A stretch of DNA of 6,362 nt from CAADGY01 sp035714225 (GTDB lineage: Bacteria > Acidobacteriota > Terriglobia > Bryobacterales > Bryobacteraceae): positions 1-6,362 of the forward strand of contig DASTMK010000129.1 of the NCBI GenBank assembly GCA_035714225.1, read 5' to 3'. This document shows positions 1-5,595 of this stretch, piece after piece. Under the pieces are notes generated by a model, which saw only the letters and a list, made by a program, of their open reading frames with translations, made no database searches and had not been told where the DNA came from. The translations under genes were made by a program, and so were the position numbers. Each line of letters opens with the position of its first letter. Position 1 is the first letter of the stretch.

Positions 1-42
1 CACCCAGAGCGCGATCTCCATTTCGTAATCTTTGCAATTCAT
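1..42 (-). CDS. Probable anti-sigma factor, N-terminal 14 codons only
   Basis: Only the first 14 codons are inside the window; they read MNCKDYEMEIALWV and the gene continues past the left edge. The ATG (42-40) overlaps the stop of the sigma-factor gene in an ATGA arrangement, which favours translational coupling. A strong purine-rich ribosome site (GGAGAAGG) sits just before it, inside the last codons of the sigma gene. An N-terminal Met-Asn-Cys followed by acidic residues is typical of the short zinc-finger (zf-HC2-like) anti-sigma factors found directly after ECF sigma genes in Acidobacteriota. The Cys at residue 3 would be an early metal ligand; the HxxxCxxC part of such a site would lie outside the window. 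The functional call rests mainly on position and this short start, so it is an inference. The expected role is to hold the neighbouring sigma factor inactive until a signal arrives. Confidence 0.6.
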   Translation of the reverse strand, partial: MNCKDYEMEIALWV

Positions 43-602
43 GACCTTCTCCTCGTGAGGCGTTCCACGATTTCGCGCAGTCTCAGCCGCGCGGATGCCA
101 CCTGTGAGCGTACCGTCGCTTCCGACGTGCGAAGCATCGCCGCGACGTCTTTTGTCGAATGTCCTTCCAGGTCCCGTAAGACAAGCGCCGCCCGCTCTTT
201 CCGCGGCAGACCACGCAGCGCGACGCCCAACAGACGGCGCCGCTCTTCGTCCACCACCGCGCTCTCTACCGGCGATTCGCGGCCAACGTCCTGGAGTTGT
301 ACATGCGGCTTTCGCTTCCGGCCCAACTCGCGGCAGACGTTGACCGTCATCGTGTAGAGCCAGGGCGAGAGGTCCCGTTCCTCATCGAACCTGCCCAGGT
401 GCCGGTGCAGACGGAGAAACACGTCTTGCGCCGCATCCTGTGCATCTTCGAGGCTGCCCAATAGCCGCAATGCCAGCCGGAGCACCGGGCGCTCATGCGC
501 GATCAGGATTTCCTCGAATGCGGCGGCATCCCCCGCCTTCGCCCGCCGCACAACTCCCATCCAACGGCTGGTCTCATCAAGCCGCGTGGGCTCATTGTGC
601 AT
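39..602 (-). CDS. ECF-family RNA polymerase sigma factor
   Basis: This is a small alternative sigma factor that should direct RNA polymerase to a limited set of promoters. Numbering from an upstream in-frame ATG at 629, sigma region 2 covers about residues 37-107 and includes the core-binding DAQDAAQDVF motif (62-71) and the LSPWLYTMTVNVCRE helix. Region 4 covers about 130-190, with LPRKERAALVLRDLEG and the SEATVRSQVASARLRLRE helix-turn-helix that reads the -35 element. No region 3 domain lies between them, which is the ECF layout. Two ATG starts are possible. I prefer 602 (187 aa) because a GGGAG lies about 12 bases upstream of it and a TATAAC -10-like box would give a leader of about 28 bases. 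The ATG at 629 (196 aa) has no visible ribosome site. The stop overlaps the anti-sigma start. Autoregulation is common in this family but is not shown here. Confidence 0.93.
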   Translation of the reverse strand: MHNEPTRLDETSRWMGVVRRAKAGDAAAFEEILIAHERPVLRLALRLLGSLEDAQDAAQDVFLRLHRHLGRFDEERDLSPWLYTMTVNVCRELGRKRKPHVQLQDVGRESPVESAVVDEERRRLLGVALRGLPRKERAALVLRDLEGHSTKDVAAMLRTSEATVRSQVASARLRLREIVERLTRRRS

Positions 603-637
603 GTCGAGCGTGATCTCCCGGGAACACATCCGTCACA

Positions 638-643
638 GTTATA
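638..643 (-). promoter_or_regulatory. Candidate -10 box for the sigma-factor gene
   Basis: On the minus strand this hexamer reads TATAAC, five of six matches to TATAAT. It would place a transcript start near 631, about 28 bases before the preferred ATG at 602 and almost on the alternative ATG at 629. I see no matching TTGACA-like -35 at normal spacing. It also overlaps a small inverted repeat, CAGT-N5-ACTG at 636-648, that could be an operator. An ECF-type promoter elsewhere in the gap is equally possible. Confidence 0.25.
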
Positions 644-689
644 TACTGAACCGGCGCCCGAAACGTGGAAAGAACTTGCAGTTTTTTTG

Positions 690-698
690 TGGTATAGC
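690..698 (+). promoter_or_regulatory. Candidate extended -10 promoter for the TIM-barrel gene
   Basis: The sequence TGGTATAGC has the TG-N of an extended -10 followed by TATAGC (four of six matches to TATAAT). No recognisable -35 lies 16-18 bases upstream; the nearby TTGCAG (676-681) is only 11 bases away. Transcription would begin near 705, leaving a leader of about five bases before the ATG at 710. That fits the lack of a ribosome binding site there and suggests a leaderless or near-leaderless transcript. Confidence 0.25.
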
Positions 699-709
699 TT
701 TGGTCAAGT

Positions 710-1591
710 ATGAATCGACGTCAATTGCTCACCGCATCGCTGGCGGCTGCCGCCGCCCGTCCCATGCCCGCCGCGGAATGGAAGCACGACTGGCACCTGC
801 GTTACGCGCCCCGCATCGGCTTCGTCCCCGATACTCCGATTCCACGCCAGCTTGAGATCTATGCCGATTACGGCTTCCGCGCGTTCGAATACAACGGTCT
901 GCCGCAGCATTCGAATGCCGAGATCCAGACGTTCCGCAAAAAGATGGACGAGTTGAAGATGAGCATGGGCGTATTTGTCGTCAATTCGGGCGGATGGAAA
1001 GGCGACGCCATGGTCGATCCCCGTTTTCATCCGAAGTTCCTGGCGGACGTCAAGCGGGCGGTTGAAATCCACAACATTATCGGCAACGAAGCCGCCACTG
1101 TCACTTCCGGTCTTGCTTCCAAGTCCCTGTCCCACGAGCAGCAGACGAAGAACTCCATCGAAGTGCTGAAACGCGCCGCGGATATCGTCGATAAAACCAA
1201 AATGCTATTGGTGCTGGAACCTTTGAACATCCGTGTGGATCATGCCGGATATTTCGTCGTATTCTCCGAGCACGCCCACCAGATCATCAGCGGCGTCAAT
1301 CACCCGAATGTGCGGATTCTCTTCGACATCTATCACCAGCAGATTTCCGAAGGCAACATCATCAACCACATTCACAAGTACTGGGACTGGATCGGCTATT
1401 TTCAAGTGGGCGACGTGCCGGGCCGCCGGGAGCCGTTCACCGGGGAAGTCAACTGGACCAACGTATTCAAAGCCATTCATGAGAAGGGCTACAAAGGCAT
1501 CCTCGGCATGGAGCATGGACTGAGCGTCCGCGGCATGGAGGGCGTAAAGAAATGTTTCGAAGCCTATCGAAAGGCGGACACCTGGACCTAA
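710..1591 (+). CDS. Exported hydroxypyruvate-isomerase-like TIM-barrel protein (sugar isomerase/epimerase family)
   Basis: The 293-residue protein belongs to the xylose-isomerase-like TIM-barrel (AP_endonuc_2) superfamily and most resembles the hydroxypyruvate isomerase (Hyi) branch. The metal site appears complete: Glu170 in LVLEPLN, Asp206 in LFDIYH, Gln232 in the stretch FQVGDVPGRREPFTGEVN (231-248), which is close to the Hyi signature, and Glu268 in LGMEHG. These metal enzymes interconvert ketoses, aldoses or epimers; the substrate here is unknown. Residues 1-22 look like a Tat signal: Asn-Arg-Arg-Gln-Leu-Leu, then an alanine-rich segment, then mature protein from about AEW. An in-frame TAG at 695-697 fixes ATG 710 as the first possible start, although it lacks a clear ribosome site. 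Classical Hyi is cytoplasmic and about 260 aa, so the export signal explains the extra length. The barrel call is firm; the reaction is inferred. Confidence 0.9.
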   Translation: MNRRQLLTASLAAAAARPMPAAEWKHDWHLRYAPRIGFVPDTPIPRQLEIYADYGFRAFEYNGLPQHSNAEIQTFRKKMDELKMSMGVFVVNSGGWKGDAMVDPRFHPKFLADVKRAVEIHNIIGNEAATVTSGLASKSLSHEQQTKNSIEVLKRAADIVDKTKMLLVLEPLNIRVDHAGYFVVFSEHAHQIISGVNHPNVRILFDIYHQQISEGNIINHIHKYWDWIGYFQVGDVPGRREPFTGEVNWTNVFKAIHEKGYKGILGMEHGLSVRGMEGVKKCFEAYRKADTWT

Positions 1592-1660
1592 GAGCTTGTT
1601 GAAAAACGCGTTGCAGCCACCGCTCAGAAACGGAGCCGCGCGCGTCAGCAAGCGGTTGAC
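1592..1660. repeat. Probable remnant of a dispersed intergenic repeat
   Basis: This gap starts with GAGCTTGTTGAAAAAC and contains CGGAGCCGCGCGCGTCAGC flanked by the inverted repeat ACCGCT (1619-1624) and AGCGGT (1651-1656). On the minus strand it translates in one frame to LADARGSVSER, a peptide I recall from many spurious short proteins in Solibacter-like and other soil bacterial genomes, where it marks a widespread non-coding repeat. The TTGTTGAAAAAC end also resembles sequence seen at transposon edges. Only one copy is in the window, so its repeat status depends on recall. It ends a few bases before the stop codon of the small membrane-protein gene (1669-1667). Confidence 0.5.
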
Positions 1661-1666
1661 GGTGCA

Positions 1667-1939
1667 TTAATCCCGCCGCGACTTTGCACTGCCACCCAGG
1701 AGCCCGAGGTCGAAAAGCACCGCGAGAATCATAACGACCAGGTACACTCCTGTAATCGCCCCCGCCACGTTGATGGCCCAGGCGTAGACCAGCGTTGTCA
1801 GGGGAAGAAAAATAAACCCGAGCAGCGGCCATAGCAGCGAATCGGGGAATGCTTTCTGAATGTAGTTCGTCAAGAAGAACACCAGCACGAGAACTATACG
1901 GGGGAAGAGCAGGGCGAGCAACGCGACGATGCAAGGCAT
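1667..1939 (-). CDS. Small hydrophobic membrane protein, three predicted helices, function unknown
   Basis: I do not recognise a functional family. From the ATG at 1939 the product is 90 aa and almost wholly hydrophobic. Predicted membrane segments, numbered from that Met, are about 2-23 (CIVALLALLFPRIVLVLVFFL), 35-57 (LLWPLLGFIFLPLTTLVYAW) and 59-81 (GAITGVYLVVMILAVLFDLG). The basic tail KSRRD suggests a cytoplasmic C-terminus. Short acidobacterial proteins with an MPC...ALLALxFPR start look similar from memory, which is why I choose 1939. Other in-frame starts are ATG 1948, ATG 1963 and TTG 1969, and none has a good ribosome site. It is divergent from the DUF1080 gene with 77 bp between starts. 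The gene is probably real because its hydrophobic pattern is coherent over the whole frame, but no role can be assigned. Confidence 0.7.
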   Translation of the reverse strand: MPCIVALLALLFPRIVLVLVFFLTNYIQKAFPDSLLWPLLGFIFLPLTTLVYAWAINVAGAITGVYLVVMILAVLFDLGLLGGSAKSRRD

Positions 1940-2005
1940 GGTTGTCATTATGCAACGCCGCATCCACAAGGGAAACCGGCGGGCGCTATTCTGTAAGGTT
2001 AGTTT

Positions 2006-2010
2006 GAGGG
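2006..2010 (+). promoter_or_regulatory. Strong ribosome binding site that sets the DUF1080 start
   Basis: GAGGG lies six bases before the ATG at 2017. It favours this start over the in-frame ATG at 2044, which has no such site and would remove the positively charged N-region of the signal peptide. Confidence 0.75.
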
Positions 2011-2016
2011 AAGGTC

Positions 2017-2895
2017 ATGAAACATCCCATATCCGGTGTAAGCATGCAGTTGCTGGCTATTGGCGCCGTTTTCGGTACCGGCGCGTTGTTGATTTCGGGT
2101 GGAGGCTGCGCACAGGCCCAGGAAGAGAAGAAGAACCGGACCGCTCCCGCCGGCTATGACGACACTCCGTTTCTGCCGGACCAGAAGTGGCGTGTGCACG
2201 ATATCAAGCGGCCGCATCCGCGTGTTGTGACACCGGCCGCGGACGACTGCCGGCACCAGGCGCCGTCCGACGCGATTGTTCTATTCGATGGAAAGGACCT
2301 GTCGAAGTGGTACGCGCGCGGCCGCGGCGCCAACCGCGGCAAGATGATCGAGCCCCGCTGGAAGGTGCAGGACGGTTACATGGAGATTGCCGGCGGCACG
2401 GGCGATCTCATCAGCAAAGAAAAGTTCGGCAACGCGCAGTTTCACATCGAATGGGCGGCTCCGGCGGAAATCGACGGCACCAGCCAGTGGCGGGGCAACA
2501 GCGGCGTGGTGATTATGGGCAACTATGAAATCCAGGTGCTTGACTCTTACGACAATCCCACCTATGCCGACGGCCAGGCCGCTTCCCTCTATGGGCAATG
2601 GCCGCCGCTGGTAAATGCTTCCCGCAAGCCCGGGGAATGGCAGACGTTCGACATCGTCTTCGAAGCGCCTGTTTTCGAAGGCGACAAGCTCGCGAAACCG
2701 GCGTATGCCACGGTGTTTCACAACGGCGTGCTTATGCATCACCGGCAGCAGTTCATCGGCCGGATGGCCCATCGCATCGTGCGTCCCTATGCTCCGCACG
2801 GCGCCGAGGAACCGCTGGTGTTGCAGGATCACGATACGAAAGTGAGATACCGCAACATCTGGGTGCGCAAGCTCACCGGCTACGATCAGCCCTGA
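2017..2895 (+). CDS. Exported DUF1080 (3-keto-disaccharide hydrolase-type) protein
   Basis: The 292-residue protein carries one DUF1080 domain (PF06439), a concanavalin-like beta-jellyroll whose characterised members hydrolyse or eliminate 3-keto-glycosides. Family marks in order are LFDGKDLSKW (89-98), WKVQDGYMEI (115-124), GDLISKEKFGNAQFHIEW (129-146), GNSGVVIMGNYEIQVLDSY (160-178), YGQWPP (192-197), WQTFDIVF (208-215), VFHNGVLMH (233-241) and LVLQDHDTKVRYRNIWVR (267-284). Residues 1-34 form a signal peptide with a hydrophobic core at 11-27 and a plausible signal peptidase I site AQA before Gln35. Cys31 follows three glycines, a poor lipobox, so lipidation is possible but less likely. Between the signal and the domain, residues 36-85 form a Pro-rich linker. 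Secreted DUF1080 proteins are abundant in Acidobacteriota and Planctomycetes. The domain call is firm; activity on a 3-keto-sugar is inferred. Confidence 0.93.
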   Translation: MKHPISGVSMQLLAIGAVFGTGALLISGGGCAQAQEEKKNRTAPAGYDDTPFLPDQKWRVHDIKRPHPRVVTPAADDCRHQAPSDAIVLFDGKDLSKWYARGRGANRGKMIEPRWKVQDGYMEIAGGTGDLISKEKFGNAQFHIEWAAPAEIDGTSQWRGNSGVVIMGNYEIQVLDSYDNPTYADGQAASLYGQWPPLVNASRKPGEWQTFDIVFEAPVFEGDKLAKPAYATVFHNGVLMHHRQQFIGRMAHRIVRPYAPHGAEEPLVLQDHDTKVRYRNIWVRKLTGYDQP

Positions 2896-2918
2896 CGGCG
2901 CCGCCCGCGGGCGTCAGG
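2891..2918. terminator. Palindrome between convergent genes, possible bidirectional terminator
   Basis: CCTGACG (2891-2897) and CGTCAGG (2912-2918) form a perfect 7-bp inverted repeat around a very GC-rich 14-base centre, which can form a further GCCC/GGGC pairing. The stop codons of both flanking genes (TGA at 2893-2895 on plus and at 2916-2914 on minus) occupy mirror positions in the arms. There is no T-tract on either side, so it is not a canonical intrinsic terminator; a bidirectional pausing or mRNA 3'-end structure is the likeliest use. Confidence 0.45.
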
Positions 2919-4131
2919 CCTTGCGCGCTTCTTCAAGAAAGAACTGCCGCAGCCGGCGTGCGGCGAGAATCTCGTCGCCGTCTTTCATGCAGCGCGTCTG
3001 AAATGTTCCACCCTCGTCGTCCTCGTAATAGAGGATGCGAGGCTCGCCGCTCATCAATTTCCGGAAAGCTTCCTTTCCGGTAAGAGGAATGATGTTGCGG
3101 TCCCAGGTAAGGCGCATCTCGCCGAACCCCGCGCCGTTGATCCGGTACTCGGCCTTGACGCCGGGCACATCCTTCAACTGATCGGCCATGAAACGGGCTT
3201 TCCTGTTCCACGTTTCCATCACCGTTTCGTGATCGAGATCGACGTAGCGGTTCAGCGCGGCAATCAGGCCTACGATCTCTTCTTTCCCCACCTTCATTCC
3301 TCGGCCGATGTTTGCATTGGGGGAATGGTTCAACGCGGCGGCCTCGATGAGATCTTTACGGCCCGCGAGAATACCCGTCGATTGAGGGCCGAGCAATCCT
3401 TTGCCTCCACTGATGACAGTGAGGTCCGCGCCCATCGTAGTATAGTGCGTCAGGCTGGATACCGGCGGCAATTCCGACGCGGCGTCGATGAGCACGGGTA
3501 CGCCGGCTTTCCTGCCGATGCCGATCAGTTCTTCGAGTGGGATGATATCGGGGCGCCGCGAGCGTTCCGTACTGCCCAACCCCGCGAGCATCGCCGTTTT
3601 CCCGCCGATGGCGTTCGTAAGCTGATCTCTATTCTCCACCTCGACGATCGTCATGCCGGCGGCGCGGTACGCGCGGTCGTAAACCACCCGGTGGCCTTTC
3701 GGAATCAGGCATTCTTTCCGGTCCCATGCCGGGTGCGGCAGCGCCGCAATCTTCTCCCGGTCGGTGCCGGTGAGGCAGGCGGCCGCACCCAGCAGCATCG
3801 CGGAAAAGGAACCGGCCGTCACCAGAGCGGCCTCGGTCTTCATTACTTCTGCAATCCGGCGACCGGCCGCTGCATTCAGTTCATACATGTCGACGAACTG
3901 ATCGTTTGCCTCCTCCATGGCCCGCAGGACTTCCTGGGGCATCAGGGAGCCGCCATAAATGGTCGTGTGTCCCCGGCAGGAGAGCAGCGGACGCACGCCG
4001 AGCAGGCGCGTGTAAATACTTTCGTGATACAGAGGTTTGGACTCCGCGCGTGTAAGCGGCGCCAGTGCCGCCACCGCGCCGGTTCCGAACAGGTCCCGCC
4101 GGCTGAGCAGGCGTTTGAGGAAGTTCGTCAT
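2914..4131 (-). CDS. Tat-exported SelA/DgaE-like PLP-dependent enzyme
   Basis: The 405-residue protein is a fold-type I PLP enzyme of the SelA-like group (PF03841), which includes selenocysteine synthase and D-glucosaminate-6-phosphate ammonia-lyase (DgaE). Visible elements are a cofactor phosphate-binding loop TAGSFSAMLLGAAA (105-118), Asp216 in VLIDAASELPP, which should contact the pyridine nitrogen, the Schiff-base Lys244 in ISGGKGLLGPQSTG, and the group signature GRGMKVGKEEIVGLIAAL (277-294). True SelA is longer, with an extra N-terminal tRNA-binding region, so a role in selenocysteine synthesis is unlikely. Residues 1-29 form a good Tat signal: SRRDLF (10-15), then GTGAVAALAPL and a TRA cleavage site. 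Tat export suits an enzyme folded around its cofactor. GGGAGG at 4144-4139 precedes the ATG by seven bases. The substrate is unknown; an amino acid or amino sugar lyase or isomerase is plausible. Confidence 0.9.
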   Translation of the reverse strand: MTNFLKRLLSRRDLFGTGAVAALAPLTRAESKPLYHESIYTRLLGVRPLLSCRGHTTIYGGSLMPQEVLRAMEEANDQFVDMYELNAAAGRRIAEVMKTEAALVTAGSFSAMLLGAAACLTGTDREKIAALPHPAWDRKECLIPKGHRVVYDRAYRAAGMTIVEVENRDQLTNAIGGKTAMLAGLGSTERSRRPDIIPLEELIGIGRKAGVPVLIDAASELPPVSSLTHYTTMGADLTVISGGKGLLGPQSTGILAGRKDLIEAAALNHSPNANIGRGMKVGKEEIVGLIAALNRYVDLDHETVMETWNRKARFMADQLKDVPGVKAEYRINGAGFGEMRLTWDRNIIPLTGKEAFRKLMSGEPRILYYEDDEGGTFQTRCMKDGDEILAARRLRQFFLEEARKA

Positions 4132-4154
4132 TGCATCGCCTCCCGATTGGAGTG

Positions 4155-4160
4155 AGTATA
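4155..4160 (-). promoter_or_regulatory. Candidate -10 box for the PLP-enzyme gene
   Basis: The minus strand reads TATACT, five of six matches to TATAAT. A start near 4148 would leave a short leader that still contains the GGGAGG ribosome site (4144-4139). No clear -35 is visible 16-18 bases upstream. It lies in the 68-bp gap shared with the divergent TolC-type gene. Confidence 0.35.
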
Positions 4161-4199
4161 CCGGAAGCGTACACCGTCTGGCCGCCGTACCATATCTTT

Positions 4200-5489
4200 A
4201 TGTGGAGGCTTGCCGGTTCCATCATCCTTCTTTGTTCCACCTCCGCCCTCTTGCGGGCAGAGGTTCGAAAGCTGACCCTGAAACAGACCGTCGGGATCGC
4301 GATGAAACAGAATCCCGATATCGTGAGCGCGCGACTCGACGAGCAGCAGGCGGAACAGGCTGTTCGAATTGCGAAAGACCCTTTCATTCCGAAAGTCTTT
4401 GTAGGTAGCGGGGCCGCCTACAGCTACGGCTATCCGATGAGCATCGAAGGCTCGGCGCCATCGGTGTTTCAGGCGCGGGCTGTTGCGTCCATCTTTAACC
4501 GCCCGCTGAGTTACCAGGTGGCGCAAGCGAAAGAAGAAGCGCGCGGCCGCACCCTGGATGCGGCCAGCCGCAGTGAAGAGGTCGCCATGCGTACCACTTC
4601 GCTGTTCCTCGATGCAGAGAGGGCGGCTCGTGCGGCGGATATCGCCCGTCGACAGGTGGAAAGTGCGCGCAAGGTGGCCGAAGAGACCGCCGCGCGTGTC
4701 AAGGAGGGCCGGGAGCTCGCGATCGAATCGCGCCGGGCCGAATTGAACGTTGCGGTGGCCCGGCAGCACGCACAGGAGCTTCAGGGGCAGCAGGAGTATG
4801 CGCAACGCTCACTGGCCATGGTTTTGGGCTTTGACCCTCAGGACCAGGTCGAGCCCGCCGCAGACGAGAGGGCCCTGCCGGAACCGCCTGGTTCGGAAGA
4901 ATCCGCGGCGGAAATCGCGCTCAGGAATAACCGCGAGGTCAAGCGGCTCGAATCCTCTCTGCTCGCCAAGGGCTATGAAGTCCGGGCTAACAAGGCCGCA
5001 TGGCTGCCGACCGTGGACCTGGTGGCGCAGTACGGCCTCTTCTCAAAATTTAACAACTACGAGGATTTCTTCCGGAAGTTTCAGCGGCACAATGGACAGA
5101 TCGGAGTTTCCTTCCAGGTACCCATTTATGCCGGCGCGGCTTCCTCAGCGCGGACCGCACGAGCGGAGTTGGAAGTCTCGCGCATACGGGTGGAGGTGAA
5201 CCGGGCCCGCGGCCGTATTGCGCTGGAGGCACGGCAATCGTATCAGCAGCTCGAAAACGCGAAAACGGCCGCCGAAGTGGCACGTCTCGACCTGGAAGTC
5301 GCGCGAGAGCAGTTGTCGATCCTGCTGGCCCGCATGCAGGAAGGCCGCGTATCGATGCGGGAGGTGGAAAGTGCGCGCTACACGGAAAACGAAAAGTGGA
5401 TCGCTTTTCTCAACGCCCAGTACGCCGTGGAGCGGGCCGCTTACGAACTCGCCTGGCGGACGGGCAGCCTGATGGGACTACTCCTGTAA
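4200..5489 (+). CDS. TolC-type outer-membrane efflux protein
   Basis: The 429-residue product has the two tandem outer-membrane-efflux (OEP, PF02321) halves of the TolC family, roughly 27-212 and 235-425. Each half contributes long amphipathic helices of the periplasmic tunnel plus strands of the outer-membrane barrel. Visible marks are LTLKQTVGIAMKQNPDI (25-41), coiled-coil-like Ala/Glu/Arg-rich helices at 105-205 and 315-415, AWLPTVDLVAQYGLFS (267-282), and GVSFQVPIYAG (302-312), the usual strand-turn before the second helical hairpin. The start is ATG 4200, not the in-frame TTG at 4131, because residues 1-20 (MWRLAGSIILLCSTSALLRA) form a Sec signal peptide. Cys12 is not in a lipobox, so it is not an OprM-like lipoprotein. 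No ribosome site is obvious. No inner-membrane pump or membrane-fusion gene is adjacent in the window, so its partner and cargo are unknown. It is slightly shorter than typical members. Confidence 0.93.
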   Translation: MWRLAGSIILLCSTSALLRAEVRKLTLKQTVGIAMKQNPDIVSARLDEQQAEQAVRIAKDPFIPKVFVGSGAAYSYGYPMSIEGSAPSVFQARAVASIFNRPLSYQVAQAKEEARGRTLDAASRSEEVAMRTTSLFLDAERAARAADIARRQVESARKVAEETAARVKEGRELAIESRRAELNVAVARQHAQELQGQQEYAQRSLAMVLGFDPQDQVEPAADERALPEPPGSEESAAEIALRNNREVKRLESSLLAKGYEVRANKAAWLPTVDLVAQYGLFSKFNNYEDFFRKFQRHNGQIGVSFQVPIYAGAASSARTARAELEVSRIRVEVNRARGRIALEARQSYQQLENAKTAAEVARLDLEVAREQLSILLARMQEGRVSMREVESARYTENEKWIAFLNAQYAVERAAYELAWRTGSLMGLLL

Positions 5490-5500
5490 TATTGCGGGGA

Positions 5501-5524
5501 GCGGTACCAGCGTACTGGGTCCGC
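5501..5524. other. Imperfect hairpin after the TolC-type gene
   Basis: GCGGTACCAG (5501-5510) and CTGGGTCCGC (5515-5524) pair at eight of ten positions around a CGTA loop, eleven bases after the TolC-type stop codon. No T-run follows, so it is at most a weak or Rho-assisted terminator, an attenuator or an mRNA-stabilising structure. It is the only structure seen in the 106-bp gap before the TPR lipoprotein gene. Confidence 0.3.
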
Positions 5525-5595
5525 ATAACCCGCAGTCCATTGCGCGCCTGTGGCCGGTATGGTGAAGTAGAGGGAGAACGGCAAAGGAAGAATCG

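Noticed and set aside
664..681. A sigma-54-like promoter, TGG-N7-TTGCA, before the TIM-barrel gene
   Set aside because: The GG and GC elements are nine bases apart; sigma-54 sites need ten with little tolerance, and the rest of the consensus is absent.
1205..1651. A minus-strand open frame covering the end of the TIM-barrel gene and the repeat
   Set aside because: It is antisense to the Glu170, Asp206, Gln232 and Glu268 motifs and only stays open because of the repeat's codon pattern.
2914..4131. A true selenocysteine synthase (selA)
   Set aside because: The protein is exported by sequence, lacks the N-terminal tRNA-binding region and is shorter than SelA; no selB, selC or SECIS-like element is visible in the window.
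3229..4155. A 308-codon open frame on the plus strand, antisense to the PLP enzyme
   Set aside because: It mirrors a GC-rich gene whose motifs are unmistakable on the other strand; its own translation is rich in Arg and low-complexity stretches, with no domain pattern.
4131..4199. A TTG start for the TolC-type gene, adding 23 residues
   Set aside because: The extension would place a proline-rich polar stretch before the signal peptide; ATG 4200 gives a normal Sec signal at residue 1.
4128..4805. A 225-codon open frame on the minus strand, antisense to the TolC-type gene
   Set aside because: The plus strand carries a signal peptide and both OEP halves without interruption; the antisense translation has no recognisable motif.
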